Shown in pieces: positions 35,203-45,876 of a stretch of DNA of 64,000 nt. Numbering within the stretch: position 1 is the stretch's first letter; the number at the start of each line of letters is the position of its first letter. The notes under the pieces are model-generated. The model worked only from the letters and a program-made list of their open reading frames with translations. It searched no databases and was not told where the DNA came from. This DNA comes from Williamsia herbipolensis (GTDB lineage Bacteria; Actinomycetota; Actinomycetes; Mycobacteriales; Mycobacteriaceae), in contig NZ_JXYP01000019.1 in the NCBI RefSeq assembly GCF_000964005.1, positions 55,323 through 119,322 of the forward strand, given 5' to 3'. The translations under genes were made by a program, and so were the position numbers.

Positions 35203-36405
35203 ATGGTTGTCGGACTCGTGGTCGTGGTGGTGCTGGTTCTGCTGGCATTCGTCATCCTCTTCCGGTCGGTTGCCCTCATCCCGCAGGCCGAGGCGGCGGT
35301 GATCGAGCGACTCGGTCGGTACACCAAGACGGTGTCGGGTCAGCTCACGCTGCTGGTGCCGTTCGTCGACCGGATCCGGGCCCGAGTGGATCTGCGTGAG
35401 CAGGTGGTGTCGTTCCCGCCGCAGCCGGTGATCACCGAGGACAACCTGACCCTGTCGATCGACACGGTCGTCTACTTCCAGGTGACCGTTCCCCAGTCGG
35501 CGGTCTACGAGATCAACAACTACATCATCGGCGTCGAGCAGCTCGCGACCACGACCCTGCGCAACGTCGTCGGTGGCATGACGCTCGAGGAGACGCTGAC
35601 CTCACGTGACTCGATCAACGCGCAGCTGCGCGGAGTGCTCGACGAGGCCACCGGACGCTGGGGCCTGCGGGTCGCCCGCGTGGAGCTCAAGAGCATCATG
35701 CCGCCGCCGTCGATCCAGGAGTCGATGGAGAAGCAGATGAAGGCCGACCGTGAGAAGCGCGCGATGATCCTGACCGCGGAGGGCCAACGGGAGTCCTCGA
35801 TCAAGACCGCGGAGGGCAACAAGCAGAGCCAGATCCTCTCGGCCGAGGGCGCCAAGCAGGCCGCCATCCTCGCCGCCGAGGCGGATCGTCAGTCGCGGAT
35901 CCTCAGCGCGCAGGGCGAGCGCGCCGCCCAGTACCTGTACGCCCAGGGTGAGGCGAAGTCGATCGAGAAGGTGTTCGCCGCGATCAAGGCGGGCAAGCCG
36001 ACCCCGGAACTGCTGGCCTACCAGTACCTGCAGAAGTTGCCGGAGATGGCTGCGGGCGAGGGCAACTCGGTGTGGGTCGTGCCGTCGGACTTCGGTTCCG
36101 CGCTGCAGGGTTTCGCCAAATCGTTCGGCGCGCAGGGCGACGACGGCGTGTTCCGCTACGAGTCGTCGGACACCGACGAGGCGCCGGTGGTCGACGACTC
36201 CGACGTCGAGGACTGGTTCGACCTCGCGTCGGACCCGAAGGTGGCGCAGGCCGTCGCCGAGGCCGAGGCGGTGGCCCGCAAGCCGGTCGCCGAACCACTC
36301 ACGTCGCGCTCGCAGTCGAACGCACCGGAGACCGTGCTCGGGGGCCGCGATCGTGGCTACCCCGATGCCGACCAGGACGAGATCGGTCCCGGCACCGGGT
36401 CATAG
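35203..36405 (+). CDS. SPFH/band 7 (stomatin-like) membrane protein
   Basis: Protein of 400 residues with an N-terminal membrane helix (GLVVVVVLVLLAFVILF), then the SPFH domain (IPQAEAAVIERLGRYTKTV, VDLREQVVSFPPQPVITEDN) and a long coiled coil rich in repeated AEG/AEA units. The C-terminal 70 residues are acidic and probably disordered. Such proteins oligomerise as membrane scaffolds with NfeD partners and influence membrane proteases or fluidity. The ATG at 35203 is preceded by the nfeD stop and GGTGCG. The end overlaps the convergent chorismate mutase gene by six bases. Confidence 0.92.
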   Translation: MVVGLVVVVVLVLLAFVILFRSVALIPQAEAAVIERLGRYTKTVSGQLTLLVPFVDRIRARVDLREQVVSFPPQPVITEDNLTLSIDTVVYFQVTVPQSAVYEINNYIIGVEQLATTTLRNVVGGMTLEETLTSRDSINAQLRGVLDEATGRWGLRVARVELKSIMPPPSIQESMEKQMKADREKRAMILTAEGQRESSIKTAEGNKQSQILSAEGAKQAAILAAEADRQSRILSAQGERAAQYLYAQGEAKSIEKVFAAIKAGKPTPELLAYQYLQKLPEMAAGEGNSVWVVPSDFGSALQGFAKSFGAQGDDGVFRYESSDTDEAPVVDDSDVEDWFDLASDPKVAQAVAEAEAVARKPVAEPLTSRSQSNAPETVLGGRDRGYPDADQDEIGPGTGS

Positions 36406-37011
36406 CGCGCACAGCGACCGTTCGGCCTGCACCGACGCCACGGTCTGCAGCGGCGTCAGAGCACGCTCGGCGACGGTGCGCAACGTCGCCGACGCCACGT
36501 CGGCCAGGCATGCCGGGTCGCGCGGGTCGTGACCGACGACGCGGGCGACGATGTCGGTCGTCAGGTCACTGATCCGTCGGCGGGTTGACGACAGGTCCGT
36601 GTCGGCACGCGGCGCGGTCCACGGGGCCGCACGCCACCCGGCGAAGAGTCCCCGTTGCACCGTCTTGCTCGCCTCGATCTGATCGCGGACCACCGCGCGT
36701 ACCCGATCTGCCGTTGCGGGCGACGCGCCCGCCACCGCTGCGTCGATGACGGCCCGTTCACGCGCCGGGTCGTCGATCGCGCTGTGGGTCACCCATTTCG
36801 ACCGCGCCACCGCATCGGCGAGCAGCAGACGGTCGACGACGGGTGCCACGATGGCGCCCGCCCCGGGTGTGGACGTCATGGGCAGGGATGTCGTCGGTGT
36901 GGATGTCGTCGATGTCGATGTCGTCGGGGCCGCCGACGCGGCGGCCGCGGGAACCGACGCCGCGAGGGTCGTCACGACGAGCGCCAGGACGAGCCGTGCG
37001 CGAGAGGTCAT
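36400..37011 (-). CDS. Secreted chorismate mutase (AroQ-gamma type, Rv1885c-like)
   Basis: Exported protein of about 203 residues. Signal peptide MTSRARLVLALVVTTLAA with cleavage near AAASA, then a Thr/Ser/Pro linker of about 20 residues. The mature part matches the fold of the secreted chorismate mutase of M. tuberculosis: VDRLLLADAVARSKW with the active-site Lys, a helix with RVRAVVRDQIEASKTVQRG that would give Arg, Glu and Gln, and two cysteines (DPACLAD and RSLCAL) in the positions of the family disulfide. It converts chorismate to prephenate outside the cytoplasm; the physiological reason is not known. It is convergent with the SPFH gene. Confidence 0.82.
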   Translation of the reverse strand: MTSRARLVLALVVTTLAASVPAAAASAAPTTSTSTTSTPTTSLPMTSTPGAGAIVAPVVDRLLLADAVARSKWVTHSAIDDPARERAVIDAAVAGASPATADRVRAVVRDQIEASKTVQRGLFAGWRAAPWTAPRADTDLSSTRRRISDLTTDIVARVVGHDPRDPACLADVASATLRTVAERALTPLQTVASVQAERSLCAL

Positions 37012-37061
37012 GGTGGACAGGGTAATCCGTTGTGTCCCACGCCGATCGGCCATGCCTGATG

Positions 37062-37658
37062 TCAGTACAGGGCGAGGTGCGCGGTGCCGGCGACGGCCAG
37101 CGCCCACAGGACCGATCCGAATGTGCCGATGATGAACTGCTCACCGGCGTGCGCGGCCCGGATCTCCGGGTAGCGTGCGAGTCCCTTGACCGCGAGGACG
37201 ACGGCGATCCCCTCGGGCCACCCGGTGAGGACCGCGGCGGCGACGGCCGTGCGCTCGAGAACCCCGATGAGGCGTCCACCGCGCAGCGGGGTCGTCACGG
37301 TCGTCGAGGCGGGGACGCTGTCGTCGGGGTCGGTGCTGTCGGGATCGGTGTCGTCGAGGTCCGGGCGATCGGGATCGGGGTCCGGTTGTCGGTCGTCCTC
37401 TGCCCGCACGATGTCGAACAGCAGGGGCACGAGGGCCACGGCACCGGTTGCCGCCGCCGTCACGCCCAGCACGAGAACCATCCCGCGCGCGAACCCGGTG
37501 GCCGGGTCGGTCTGCGCGGCCGCGATCGCGGCGACGATCACCCCGATGACGCCGAGGCCGACGGCGATGCGTCGCGCGACGAGAGATCGGAGACCGAGGA
37601 GCTGGGGGACCGGGGCGAGGGTCGAGACCACGAGGGCCGCGATGACCAGGCCGATCAC
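37062..37658 (-). CDS. Membrane protein paired with the SatD-like gene
   Basis: Protein of about 198 residues with about five or six hydrophobic segments, split by an acidic Asp/Pro-rich loop of roughly 30 residues (near residues 85-115). The last part, GLARYPEIRAAHAGEQFIIGT, resembles the C terminus of DUF3307-like or SatE-type partners, but the family is not certain. Its GTG overlaps the stop of the upstream SatD-like gene (GTGA), so the two are translated together and probably act together. Confidence 0.7.
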   Translation of the reverse strand: MIGLVIAALVVSTLAPVPQLLGLRSLVARRIAVGLGVIGVIVAAIAAAQTDPATGFARGMVLVLGVTAAATGAVALVPLLFDIVRAEDDRQPDPDPDRPDLDDTDPDSTDPDDSVPASTTVTTPLRGGRLIGVLERTAVAAAVLTGWPEGIAVVLAVKGLARYPEIRAAHAGEQFIIGTFGSVLWALAVAGTAHLALY

Positions 37659-38254
37659 GACGCGACATCCCGTCGGGGATCGACGCGCTCGACGAGGCGG
37701 ATCGCGGTGCGCCGACCGGCTGCCTCTGCCTGCCATCCGGCGACCGCGAGGCGTTGTGACACCGCCTGTTTGCTCACGGCGAGCGCGTCGGCGGCCTCGC
37801 TCTGCGATCGACCGGCCCGCATCTGCTCGACCGCCGCACGACCCTCCGGCGATCGACGTGCGACGAGGACGGCGAGAAGGCTGAGCACGGCGGCCGCGTC
37901 GGCAGCGGTGTCGCTGTCGGGTCCGCGTACACACACCGACCCCGGCGCGTGCTTGGCGAGGGTCACCGCCTCGCGCGCCGCCTCGAAGGCCGGGCCCCGA
38001 CCGGCGCGGGTGACGTCGGGCAACGGTTCCTCGACGGCGCCGGCGCCGATGCCGATGCTCCAGGTGCCGAGTTCTGCGAGCACGAGGGTGATGTCGACGA
38101 CCGTGGAGGCCTCGGCGATCACGGCCTGGACCTCGTCACCGGCGGTGCGATCGAATGAGCGGACCACGGGTGTGTCGGTGAACCGCGCCAGCAGATCGGG
38201 CACACGGTCGCGCTCGCGGCGGCTTCGTCGCTGGTCGACGGTCATCACGAACAT
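37655..38254 (-). CDS. SatD-like protein with C-terminal HTH
   Basis: Protein of 199 residues. The N-terminal half has the SatD pattern: a first strand with SRRERDRVPDLL, then RTAGDEVQAVIAEA and GTWSIGIGAGAVEEPL, and RAGRGPAFEAAREAVTLAK. The last 60 residues hold a helix-turn-helix, QSEAADALAVSKQAVSQRL. It is likely a DNA-binding regulator or sensor of the SatD family, a group named from Streptococcus mutans acid-stress work. It forms an operon with the membrane protein downstream. Alternating TTGAC/GTCAA half-sites lie before its start. The start could be 38254 or the ATG three codons on. Confidence 0.68.
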   Translation of the reverse strand: MFVMTVDQRRSRRERDRVPDLLARFTDTPVVRSFDRTAGDEVQAVIAEASTVVDITLVLAELGTWSIGIGAGAVEEPLPDVTRAGRGPAFEAAREAVTLAKHAPGSVCVRGPDSDTAADAAAVLSLLAVLVARRSPEGRAAVEQMRAGRSQSEAADALAVSKQAVSQRLAVAGWQAEAAGRRTAIRLVERVDPRRDVAS

Positions 38255-38256
38255 GC

Positions 38257-38296
38257 GTCAAGTCTGCGTAGTTGACCAGGCCATGTCAAGCCTTGA
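38257..38296. promoter_or_regulatory. Alternating GTCAA/TTGAC half-sites before the SatD-like gene
   Basis: GTCAA at 38257-38261, TTGAC at 38272-38276, GTCAA at 38285-38289 and CTTGA at 38292-38296; the last two form the 11-bp palindrome TCAAG-C-CTTGA. Read towards the gene, TTGACA (complement of 38284-38289) could also be a -35 box. The array suits an autoregulatory HTH protein. Confidence 0.5.
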
Positions 38297-38300
38297 AGCT

Positions 38301-39023
38301 TTACGGACGTGGTGTCGCCGTCTTGTCGTCAATCCCTGAGGCTTGATTATCGTTGGACAAGGGTTCGGGCTTGTCTGGTGTCGCGACCGGCAGTCGCGCG
38401 TCGAGCGCCATACCCACCAGTCCCAGGCAGACGCCGGCCACAGACACAAAGAGACCCCACGGATTCGCACCACCACCGATCACGCTGCCGAGGATCACGA
38501 TCGACACGGTGCCGGGCAGGATGCCGACCACCGTCGCGGCCACGAAGGGGAGCAGCCGTACCGCCGACAACCCGGCGCAGTAGTTGATGATCGAGAACGG
38601 CACAGGTGCGATCATCCGCAACGACCCGACGGCCAACCATCCGCGGCGTTCGAGGCGCGTATTGACCGCGGTCACGGCCGGGTGGGTGAGGCGCGCGGCG
38701 ACCGTCTCTCGACCGAGTGCCCGGACCAGCAGGAATGCCCCGGTCGCGCTCGCGGTGCTGGCGACGACGGCGACAGCGAGGCCGAGCACCGGACCGAACA
38801 GGACGCCGGAGGCCAGGGTGAAGATCGTCCGCGGGATCGGCGCCACGCAGACGACGGCGTGGACGACGAGGAAGAGGATGACGAAACCGGGTCCGATGGA
38901 CGACGACCACTGACGGAACTGATCGACATCGGGCAGACCGACGACAGTCGCGGTGATCGCGGCAGCGACGAAGACCACACCCACCGCACCGAGTCGCCAC
39001 CACCGGCGAAGAGCTCCGACCAC
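38301..39023 (-). CDS. TVP38/TMEM64 family (DedA-like) membrane protein
   Basis: Polytopic protein of 240 residues with the VTT/SNARE-associated domain: PIPRTIFTLASGVLFGPVLG, then GSLRMIAPVPFSIINYCAGL and GTVSIVILGSVIG. Related proteins act as lipid scramblases or transporters. The position matches Rv1491c, immediately before the divergent mutAB genes. A start at 39023 is supported by the helix RRWWRLGAVGVVFVAAAI directly after it. The tail after the last helix is hydrophilic. Confidence 0.87.
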   Translation of the reverse strand: MVGALRRWWRLGAVGVVFVAAAITATVVGLPDVDQFRQWSSSIGPGFVILFLVVHAVVCVAPIPRTIFTLASGVLFGPVLGLAVAVVASTASATGAFLLVRALGRETVAARLTHPAVTAVNTRLERRGWLAVGSLRMIAPVPFSIINYCAGLSAVRLLPFVAATVVGILPGTVSIVILGSVIGGGANPWGLFVSVAGVCLGLVGMALDARLPVATPDKPEPLSNDNQASGIDDKTATPRP

Positions 39024-39071
39024 GGTGTTTCACCGTACCCGTCACCTCGCCGCGACCTCCCGACCGAGCGT

Positions 39072-39085
39072 TCACACGGGTGTGA
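39072..39085. promoter_or_regulatory. 14-bp palindrome in the TVP38/mutA intergenic region
   Basis: TCACAC-GG-GTGTGA, six-base perfect arms, about 49 bases before the TVP38 start and 149 before mutA. Candidate operator for either divergent gene; no regulator is adjacent. Confidence 0.45.
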
Positions 39086-39129
39086 CCGCCGTCTCACCGG
39101 CGGATGCGGTAAATACACAGGAGGCCACC

Positions 39130-39175
39130 TCACCGTGCGGTGGCGTCGACCACGGCCGACGCCACCGCACGGTGA
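39130..39175. repeat. Perfect 19-bp inverted repeat upstream of mutA
   Basis: Arm 39130-39148 and its exact complement 39157-39175 are separated by eight bases (ACCACGGC). The arm begins TCACCGTGCGG. It ends 58 bases before the mutA GTG, and a TACGAT hexamer that could be a -10 element lies just downstream at 39187. A terminator has no obvious purpose between divergent genes, so an operator or a structured leader is more likely. Confidence 0.9.
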
Positions 39176-39233
39176 CCGACCGCCGCTACGATCACACCCA
39201 CCGGGGATCGACCGGGGACGAGGAGTTCCACAC

Positions 39234-41128
39234 GTGGTTCAGAGCTCAGGAGATCAGGCGTCATCGACCGCCGACGCCCCGGACGCCGCCCGCGCCGCCT
39301 GGGAGCAGGCCGTCGCCGGGGTACTGGCGAAGGCACGTCGCGTCGATCCGTCGGAGATCACCCAGCCGGCGTCGGCACTGCTGGCCACCACCACCTACGA
39401 CGACATTCTCGTCGACCCGCTCTACGATCCCTCCACCGAGACACCCGAGCCCACCCTGCCCGGCCGGTTCCCTTTCGTCCGCGGTCGGGACGCCGCCCGC
39501 GACGTCACGCGCGGCTGGCACGTCACCGCCGTCTACGGAGGCGCGGGAACCGACCCCGCCGAGGTCAACACGGCCATCCTCGACGGACTGACCACCGGGG
39601 TCAGCGCGCTGTGGTGGAGCCCGAGCACCGATGATCCCGCCGCCGATCTCACCCGCGCCCTCGACGGGGTGCTCCTCGACCTCGCGCCGCTGACCGTGCG
39701 CGCCGGCGCCGACACCGCGGCGGTCGGTTCGGCGCTGTTCGCCCTGCTCGACGCCCGACCCGACGGTGCCGACCCGACGACCACCCACATCGGCCTCGGG
39801 GCCGACCCGCTGACCGCGCGGTTCGTCGGGACCGACGCCGCGTCGGTCCCCGACACCCTGTCCCTGGCGGCCGCCGCGGCCGCGCGTGCCGAACCGATCC
39901 GGGCGATCTGCGTCGACGGCACGGTGTTCCACGACGCCGGCGCGTCGGAGGCACAGGAGATCGGTGCAGCGGTGGCCGCCGGGATCGAGTACCTGCGACT
40001 GGCCACCGAGAGCGGGATGACGGTCGCCGACGCCCTCGACCAGATCTCCTTCCGCATCGCCGCCACCGACGCCCAGTTCGAGACGATCGCCAAGTTCCGT
40101 GCGGCCCGCCGCGTGTGGGCGCGCGTGGCGCAGGTCGTCGGGGCACCCGAGCACGGCGGCGCCCCCCAGCACGGCGTCACGTCGTCGGCGATGATGACCC
40201 AGCGCGACCCGTGGGTGAACCTCCTGCGCACCACGCTCGGTGCGTTCGGAGCCGGTGTCGGCGGCGCCGACCAGGTGACGGTGCTCCCGTTCGACGCCGC
40301 CCTGCCCCCCGACGCCCTCGGGGTCTCACGCACCTTCGCCGAACGCATGGCCCGCAACACCCAACTGCTGCTGCTCGAGGAATCACACCTGGGGCGGGTA
40401 CTCGACCCCGCGGCCGGATCGTGGTTCGTCGAGGACCTCACCGATCGGATGGCGCAGGCGGCCTGGGAGGTGCTGCAGCGGATCGACGCGGCCGGCGGGT
40501 ACACCGCGGCGCTCGACTCCGGATCGCTGGCCGAGGAGATCGCCGCGACACGCGCGCGGCGCGACGACGACATCGCCCACCGCCGCTTCGCCGTGACCGG
40601 CGTGACCGAGTTCCCGAACCTCGCCGAGAAGCCGCTTCCGGCCGACCGCGTCGCCCCCACCGCGGCCCGCTACGGCGAGGCCTTCGAGCAGTTGCGCGAC
40701 CGGTCCGACGCCCACCTCGCCGCCACCGGCGAGCGCCCGTCGGTGTTCCTCGCACCGCTGGGCACCGTGGCGGAGTACAACGCGCGCACCACGTTCGCCG
40801 CGAACCTCATGGCCGCGGGCGGCATCGCGGCCATGGACCCCGGACCCACCGACGATCTCGCCGAGGCGGCACGGTCGGCCGGGGCGACGGTCGCCGTCGT
40901 CTGCGGCACCGACAAGCGCTACGCCACCGAGGCACTCGACGCGATCGCCTCACTGCGGTCGGCCGGGGTGACCCGGGTGCTGCTGGCCGGGCCCCGACAA
41001 GCCCTCGCCGGCACCGCGGCCGCCGACGACGAGTCGCTCGGTCCCGACGGCCACCTGACCCTCGGGGTCGACGCGGTGGCCGTCCTCACCGACCTGCTCG
41101 ACATGCTCACATCGCAGGGAGCCCCCGC

Positions 41129-41132
<4 letters not shown>
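39234..41132 (+). CDS. mutA: Methylmalonyl-CoA mutase small subunit
   Basis: Beta subunit, about 632 residues, of the B12-dependent enzyme that converts (R)-methylmalonyl-CoA to succinyl-CoA, linking propionate, odd-chain fatty acid and cholesterol breakdown to the TCA cycle. It keeps the TIM-barrel domain (for example [52 protein letters not shown] and [20 protein letters not shown]) and a degenerate cobalamin-binding domain without DxHxxG, as expected for this non-catalytic subunit. The GTG at 39234 follows GAGGAG. The stop overlaps the mutB ATG. Confidence 0.94.
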
Positions 41133-43450
<2,318 letters not shown>

Positions 43451-43478
43451 CCGACCGGGACGGCCCCCCGCCGCGCTG

Positions 43479-44471
43479 ATGCCTCCCGTACCCATCGATC
43501 CCGCGACGCTCGCCGACGACATCCGGGCCGATCGTCGTCCGCAGCTCGCCCGGGCCATCACCCTGGTGGAGTCGACCCGCGCCGACCACCGTGCGCTCGC
43601 GCAGGAACTGCTGCTGGAGCTGACGCCCGATGCCGGCCGCTCGTACCGCGTCGGGATCACGGGCGTTCCCGGCGTCGGCAAGTCGACGACGATCGAGGCG
43701 CTCGGCATGTATCTCATCGAGCAGGGGCACAAGGTCGCGGTGCTCGCCGTCGACCCGTCGTCGACCCGTACCGGTGGCTCCATCCTCGGCGACAAGACCC
43801 GGATGGGACAGCTGTCGGTGCACCCGCAGGCCTACATCCGGCCGTCGCCGACCTCGGGCACGCTCGGCGGTGTCGCCAAGGCGACGCGGGAGACGATCGT
43901 CCTGCTCGAGGCGGCCGGTTTCGACGTCGTCCTCGTCGAGACGGTCGGGGTGGGGCAGTCCGAGGTCACCGTCGCGAACATGGTCGACAGCTTCTGTTTC
44001 CTGACCCTCGCGCGCACCGGGGACTCGCTGCAGGGCATCAAGAAGGGCGTCCTCGAACTCGCCGACATCGTGGTGGTCAACAAGGCCGACGGCAAGCACG
44101 AACGTGAGGCACGGTCGGCGGCGCGGGAACTCGGTGGGGCACTGCGGCTCCTCTACCCGCACGATGCGCTGTGGCTCCCGCCGGTCCTCACGATGAGCGC
44201 ACTGGAGAACACCGGCGTGCGGGAGTTCTGGGACACCGTCTGCCGTCACCGCGAGGTGTTGGCCGACGCGGGCCGGTTCGAGTCGCGGCGGGCCCAACAG
44301 CAGGTCGACTGGATGTGGGCGATGGTCACCGACGCGCTCATGCACCGTCTCGGGACCGATCCCACGGTGCGCGCCACCCGTGCCCGCGTCGAGGCGCAGG
44401 TGCGCGACGGGTCGTTGACCCCTGCGCTGGCCGCGCTGGAGATCGTCACCGCCTTCGACGACCGCGGCTGA
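43479..44471 (+). CDS. meaB: MeaB, GTPase chaperone of methylmalonyl-CoA mutase
   Basis: G3E-family GTPase of about 330 residues that protects the mutase and gates cofactor loading. P-loop GITGVPGVGKSTTIEALG, then AVDPSSTRTGGSILGDKTRM, VETVGVGQSEVTVANMVD and the NKAD base-recognition motif in VVVNKADGKHERE. The ATG at 43479 fits homologues; a GTG at 43431 inside mutB is the alternative. It is the third gene of mutAB-meaB, like Rv1492, Rv1493 and Rv1496. A 177-base gap separates it from the nitrilase cluster. Confidence 0.94.
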   Translation: MPPVPIDPATLADDIRADRRPQLARAITLVESTRADHRALAQELLLELTPDAGRSYRVGITGVPGVGKSTTIEALGMYLIEQGHKVAVLAVDPSSTRTGGSILGDKTRMGQLSVHPQAYIRPSPTSGTLGGVAKATRETIVLLEAAGFDVVLVETVGVGQSEVTVANMVDSFCFLTLARTGDSLQGIKKGVLELADIVVVNKADGKHEREARSAARELGGALRLLYPHDALWLPPVLTMSALENTGVREFWDTVCRHREVLADAGRFESRRAQQQVDWMWAMVTDALMHRLGTDPTVRATRARVEAQVRDGSLTPALAALEIVTAFDDRG

Positions 44472-44540
44472 CCGGGCCCGCTCTGGGCGCCGGACGCGTA
44501 CGTTTCGGCGACATTACGGCTGTGAGCACCAGGCAGCGCG

Positions 44541-44561
44541 GCGTTGTTCTGGGCGCAACCA
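44541..44561 (+). promoter_or_regulatory. Shared regulatory motif of the nitrilase cluster, copy A
   Basis: GCGTTGTTC-n3-GCGCAACCA, 87 bases before the nit1 ATG. It matches 17 of 21 bases of the copy at 48740-48760 in front of the second transcription unit. The core is the inverted repeat GTTGT-n7-GCAAC, one mismatch from perfect symmetry. Confidence 0.65.
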
Positions 44562-44648
44562 CCACGCAATTCCTCACCCGTGTACTGGATTCCGAGATCG
44601 AGACCCGGACCAGATCCACTCGGATCCAACCCACGACGAGGAACCATC

Positions 44649-45554
44649 ATGACGACCATCGCAGGAGTGTCCGCGAATTTCACCCGCGACCTCGACCAGA
44701 ACTACTCCCTCATCGAGACGATGGTCGCCCAGGCGCGGGAGCGGGGCGTCGATTTCCTCGTGTTCCCCGAGGCCGCGATCGGCGGCTATCTCTCCTCGCT
44801 GGGCAACCACGGTGACACGGTGAAGAACACCGCCCGGTCCCTGCCGCCGGCCATCACCCTCGACGGCCCGGAGATCCGCCGGGTCCGGCAGATCGTCGGC
44901 GACATGGTCGTCGCGATCGGCTTCTGCGAACTCGGGTCCGCACCCGACGGCACCGGCGAGGTCCGCTACAACGCGGCCGCCGTGCTCGACGGCACACAGG
45001 TGTACGGCAGCTACCGCAAGGTGCATCAGCCGCTGGGGGAGAACATGTCGTACTCCGCCGGCGACCACTACGGGGTCTTCGACACCCCGATCGGGCGGGT
45101 GGGGCTCCAGATCTGTTACGACAAGGCATTTCCCGAGGCCGCACGCACCATGGCCCTCGACGGCGCGGAGATCATCGCGAGCCTGTCGGCGTGGCCGGCC
45201 GCCCGCACTGCCACCGCGGAGAACCTGCAGGACGACCGCTGGACCCATCGGTTCAACCTCTTCGACCAGGCCCGCGCCCTGGACAACCAGGTCTTCTGGA
45301 TCGCCTCGAACCAGTCCGGGACGTTCGGTTCGCTGCGCTACGTCGGCAACGCCAAGGTCGTCGACCCCGGCGGCAACATCCTCGCCACCACCCTCCTCGG
45401 CAGCGGGATGGCCGTCGCCGAGGTCGACATCGACGAGACCTTCCGCGCGATGCGCGGCGGGATGTTCCACCTGCGCGACCGGCGCCCCGACGTGTACGGC
45501 GCACTCACCGACACCGACCACACCGCGGCATGGAAGGAACTGGCCCGTGCCTGA
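44649..45554 (+). CDS. Nit1 nitrilase (carbon-nitrogen hydrolase, Nit1C cluster)
   Basis: Nitrilase-superfamily hydrolase of 301 residues. The complete catalytic triad is present: Glu41 in LVFPEAAIGGY, Lys124 in YRKVHQPLGE and Cys156 in LQICYDKAFPEAAR. The family hydrolyses nitriles to acids and ammonia; in Pseudomonas a protein of this cluster type is needed for growth on cyanide. The ATG at 44649 follows GAGGA and matches family starts; an in-frame GTG/ATG at 44544 would run through the regulatory motif. It is the first gene of unit A; its end overlaps the next gene by eight bases. A paralogue without the catalytic residues lies at 51927. Confidence 0.9.
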   Translation: MTTIAGVSANFTRDLDQNYSLIETMVAQARERGVDFLVFPEAAIGGYLSSLGNHGDTVKNTARSLPPAITLDGPEIRRVRQIVGDMVVAIGFCELGSAPDGTGEVRYNAAAVLDGTQVYGSYRKVHQPLGENMSYSAGDHYGVFDTPIGRVGLQICYDKAFPEAARTMALDGAEIIASLSAWPAARTATAENLQDDRWTHRFNLFDQARALDNQVFWIASNQSGTFGSLRYVGNAKVVDPGGNILATTLLGSGMAVAEVDIDETFRAMRGGMFHLRDRRPDVYGALTDTDHTAAWKELARA

Positions 45555-45876
45555 GATGACCTTCGATGTCCGCTGGCCCGACGGCAGCGTCGACCGCTGC
45601 TACTCACCGAGCCTGGTGATGCACGATCACCTGACCGACGGTGCGAGCTACACCGTCGACGACTTCGTGAGCCGATCGGTCTCGGCGTTGGACACCGCCT
45701 CCGAACGGGTGCGGGCCAAGTACGGTTTCGCCTGCACCTCGGCGATGGCGACCAGCGAGCAGATCGTCTCCCGCTCAGCGCGTTTCGCCGGTGACGCGGT
45801 CGTCACGGTCGCGCAGATGCACCCCCCGCTCGACACCCCGGATACCGCCGGCCGTCGATCGCAGGGTGTGTCATGA
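45547..45876 (+). CDS. MSMEG_0570 family nitrogen starvation response protein
   Basis: Small soluble protein of 109 residues, found only in Nit1-type clusters. It opens EMTFDVRWPDGSVDRCYSPS and has a central YTVDDFVSRSVSALDTASERVRAKYGFACTSAM; two cysteines are present (DRCYSPS, FACTSAM). No catalytic motif is recognised; a binding or accessory role is possible. The GTG at 45547 overlaps the nit1 stop by eight bases and its own stop overlaps the next ATG, so it is tightly coupled on both sides. Confidence 0.85.
   Translation: MPEMTFDVRWPDGSVDRCYSPSLVMHDHLTDGASYTVDDFVSRSVSALDTASERVRAKYGFACTSAMATSEQIVSRSARFAGDAVVTVAQMHPPLDTPDTAGRRSQGVS

Noticed and set aside
39024..39233. Cobalamin riboswitch before mutA
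   Set aside because: The B12-box and conserved core were not seen; the hairpin present is a simple perfect inverted repeat.
44502..44517. GTTTC-n6-ATTAC, resembling a GlnR half-box (GTAAT-n6-GAAAC on the minus strand) before nit1
   Set aside because: One key base differs from the GlnR box, only one pair is present and nothing comparable precedes unit B. Nitrogen control is plausible but this site is not good evidence.
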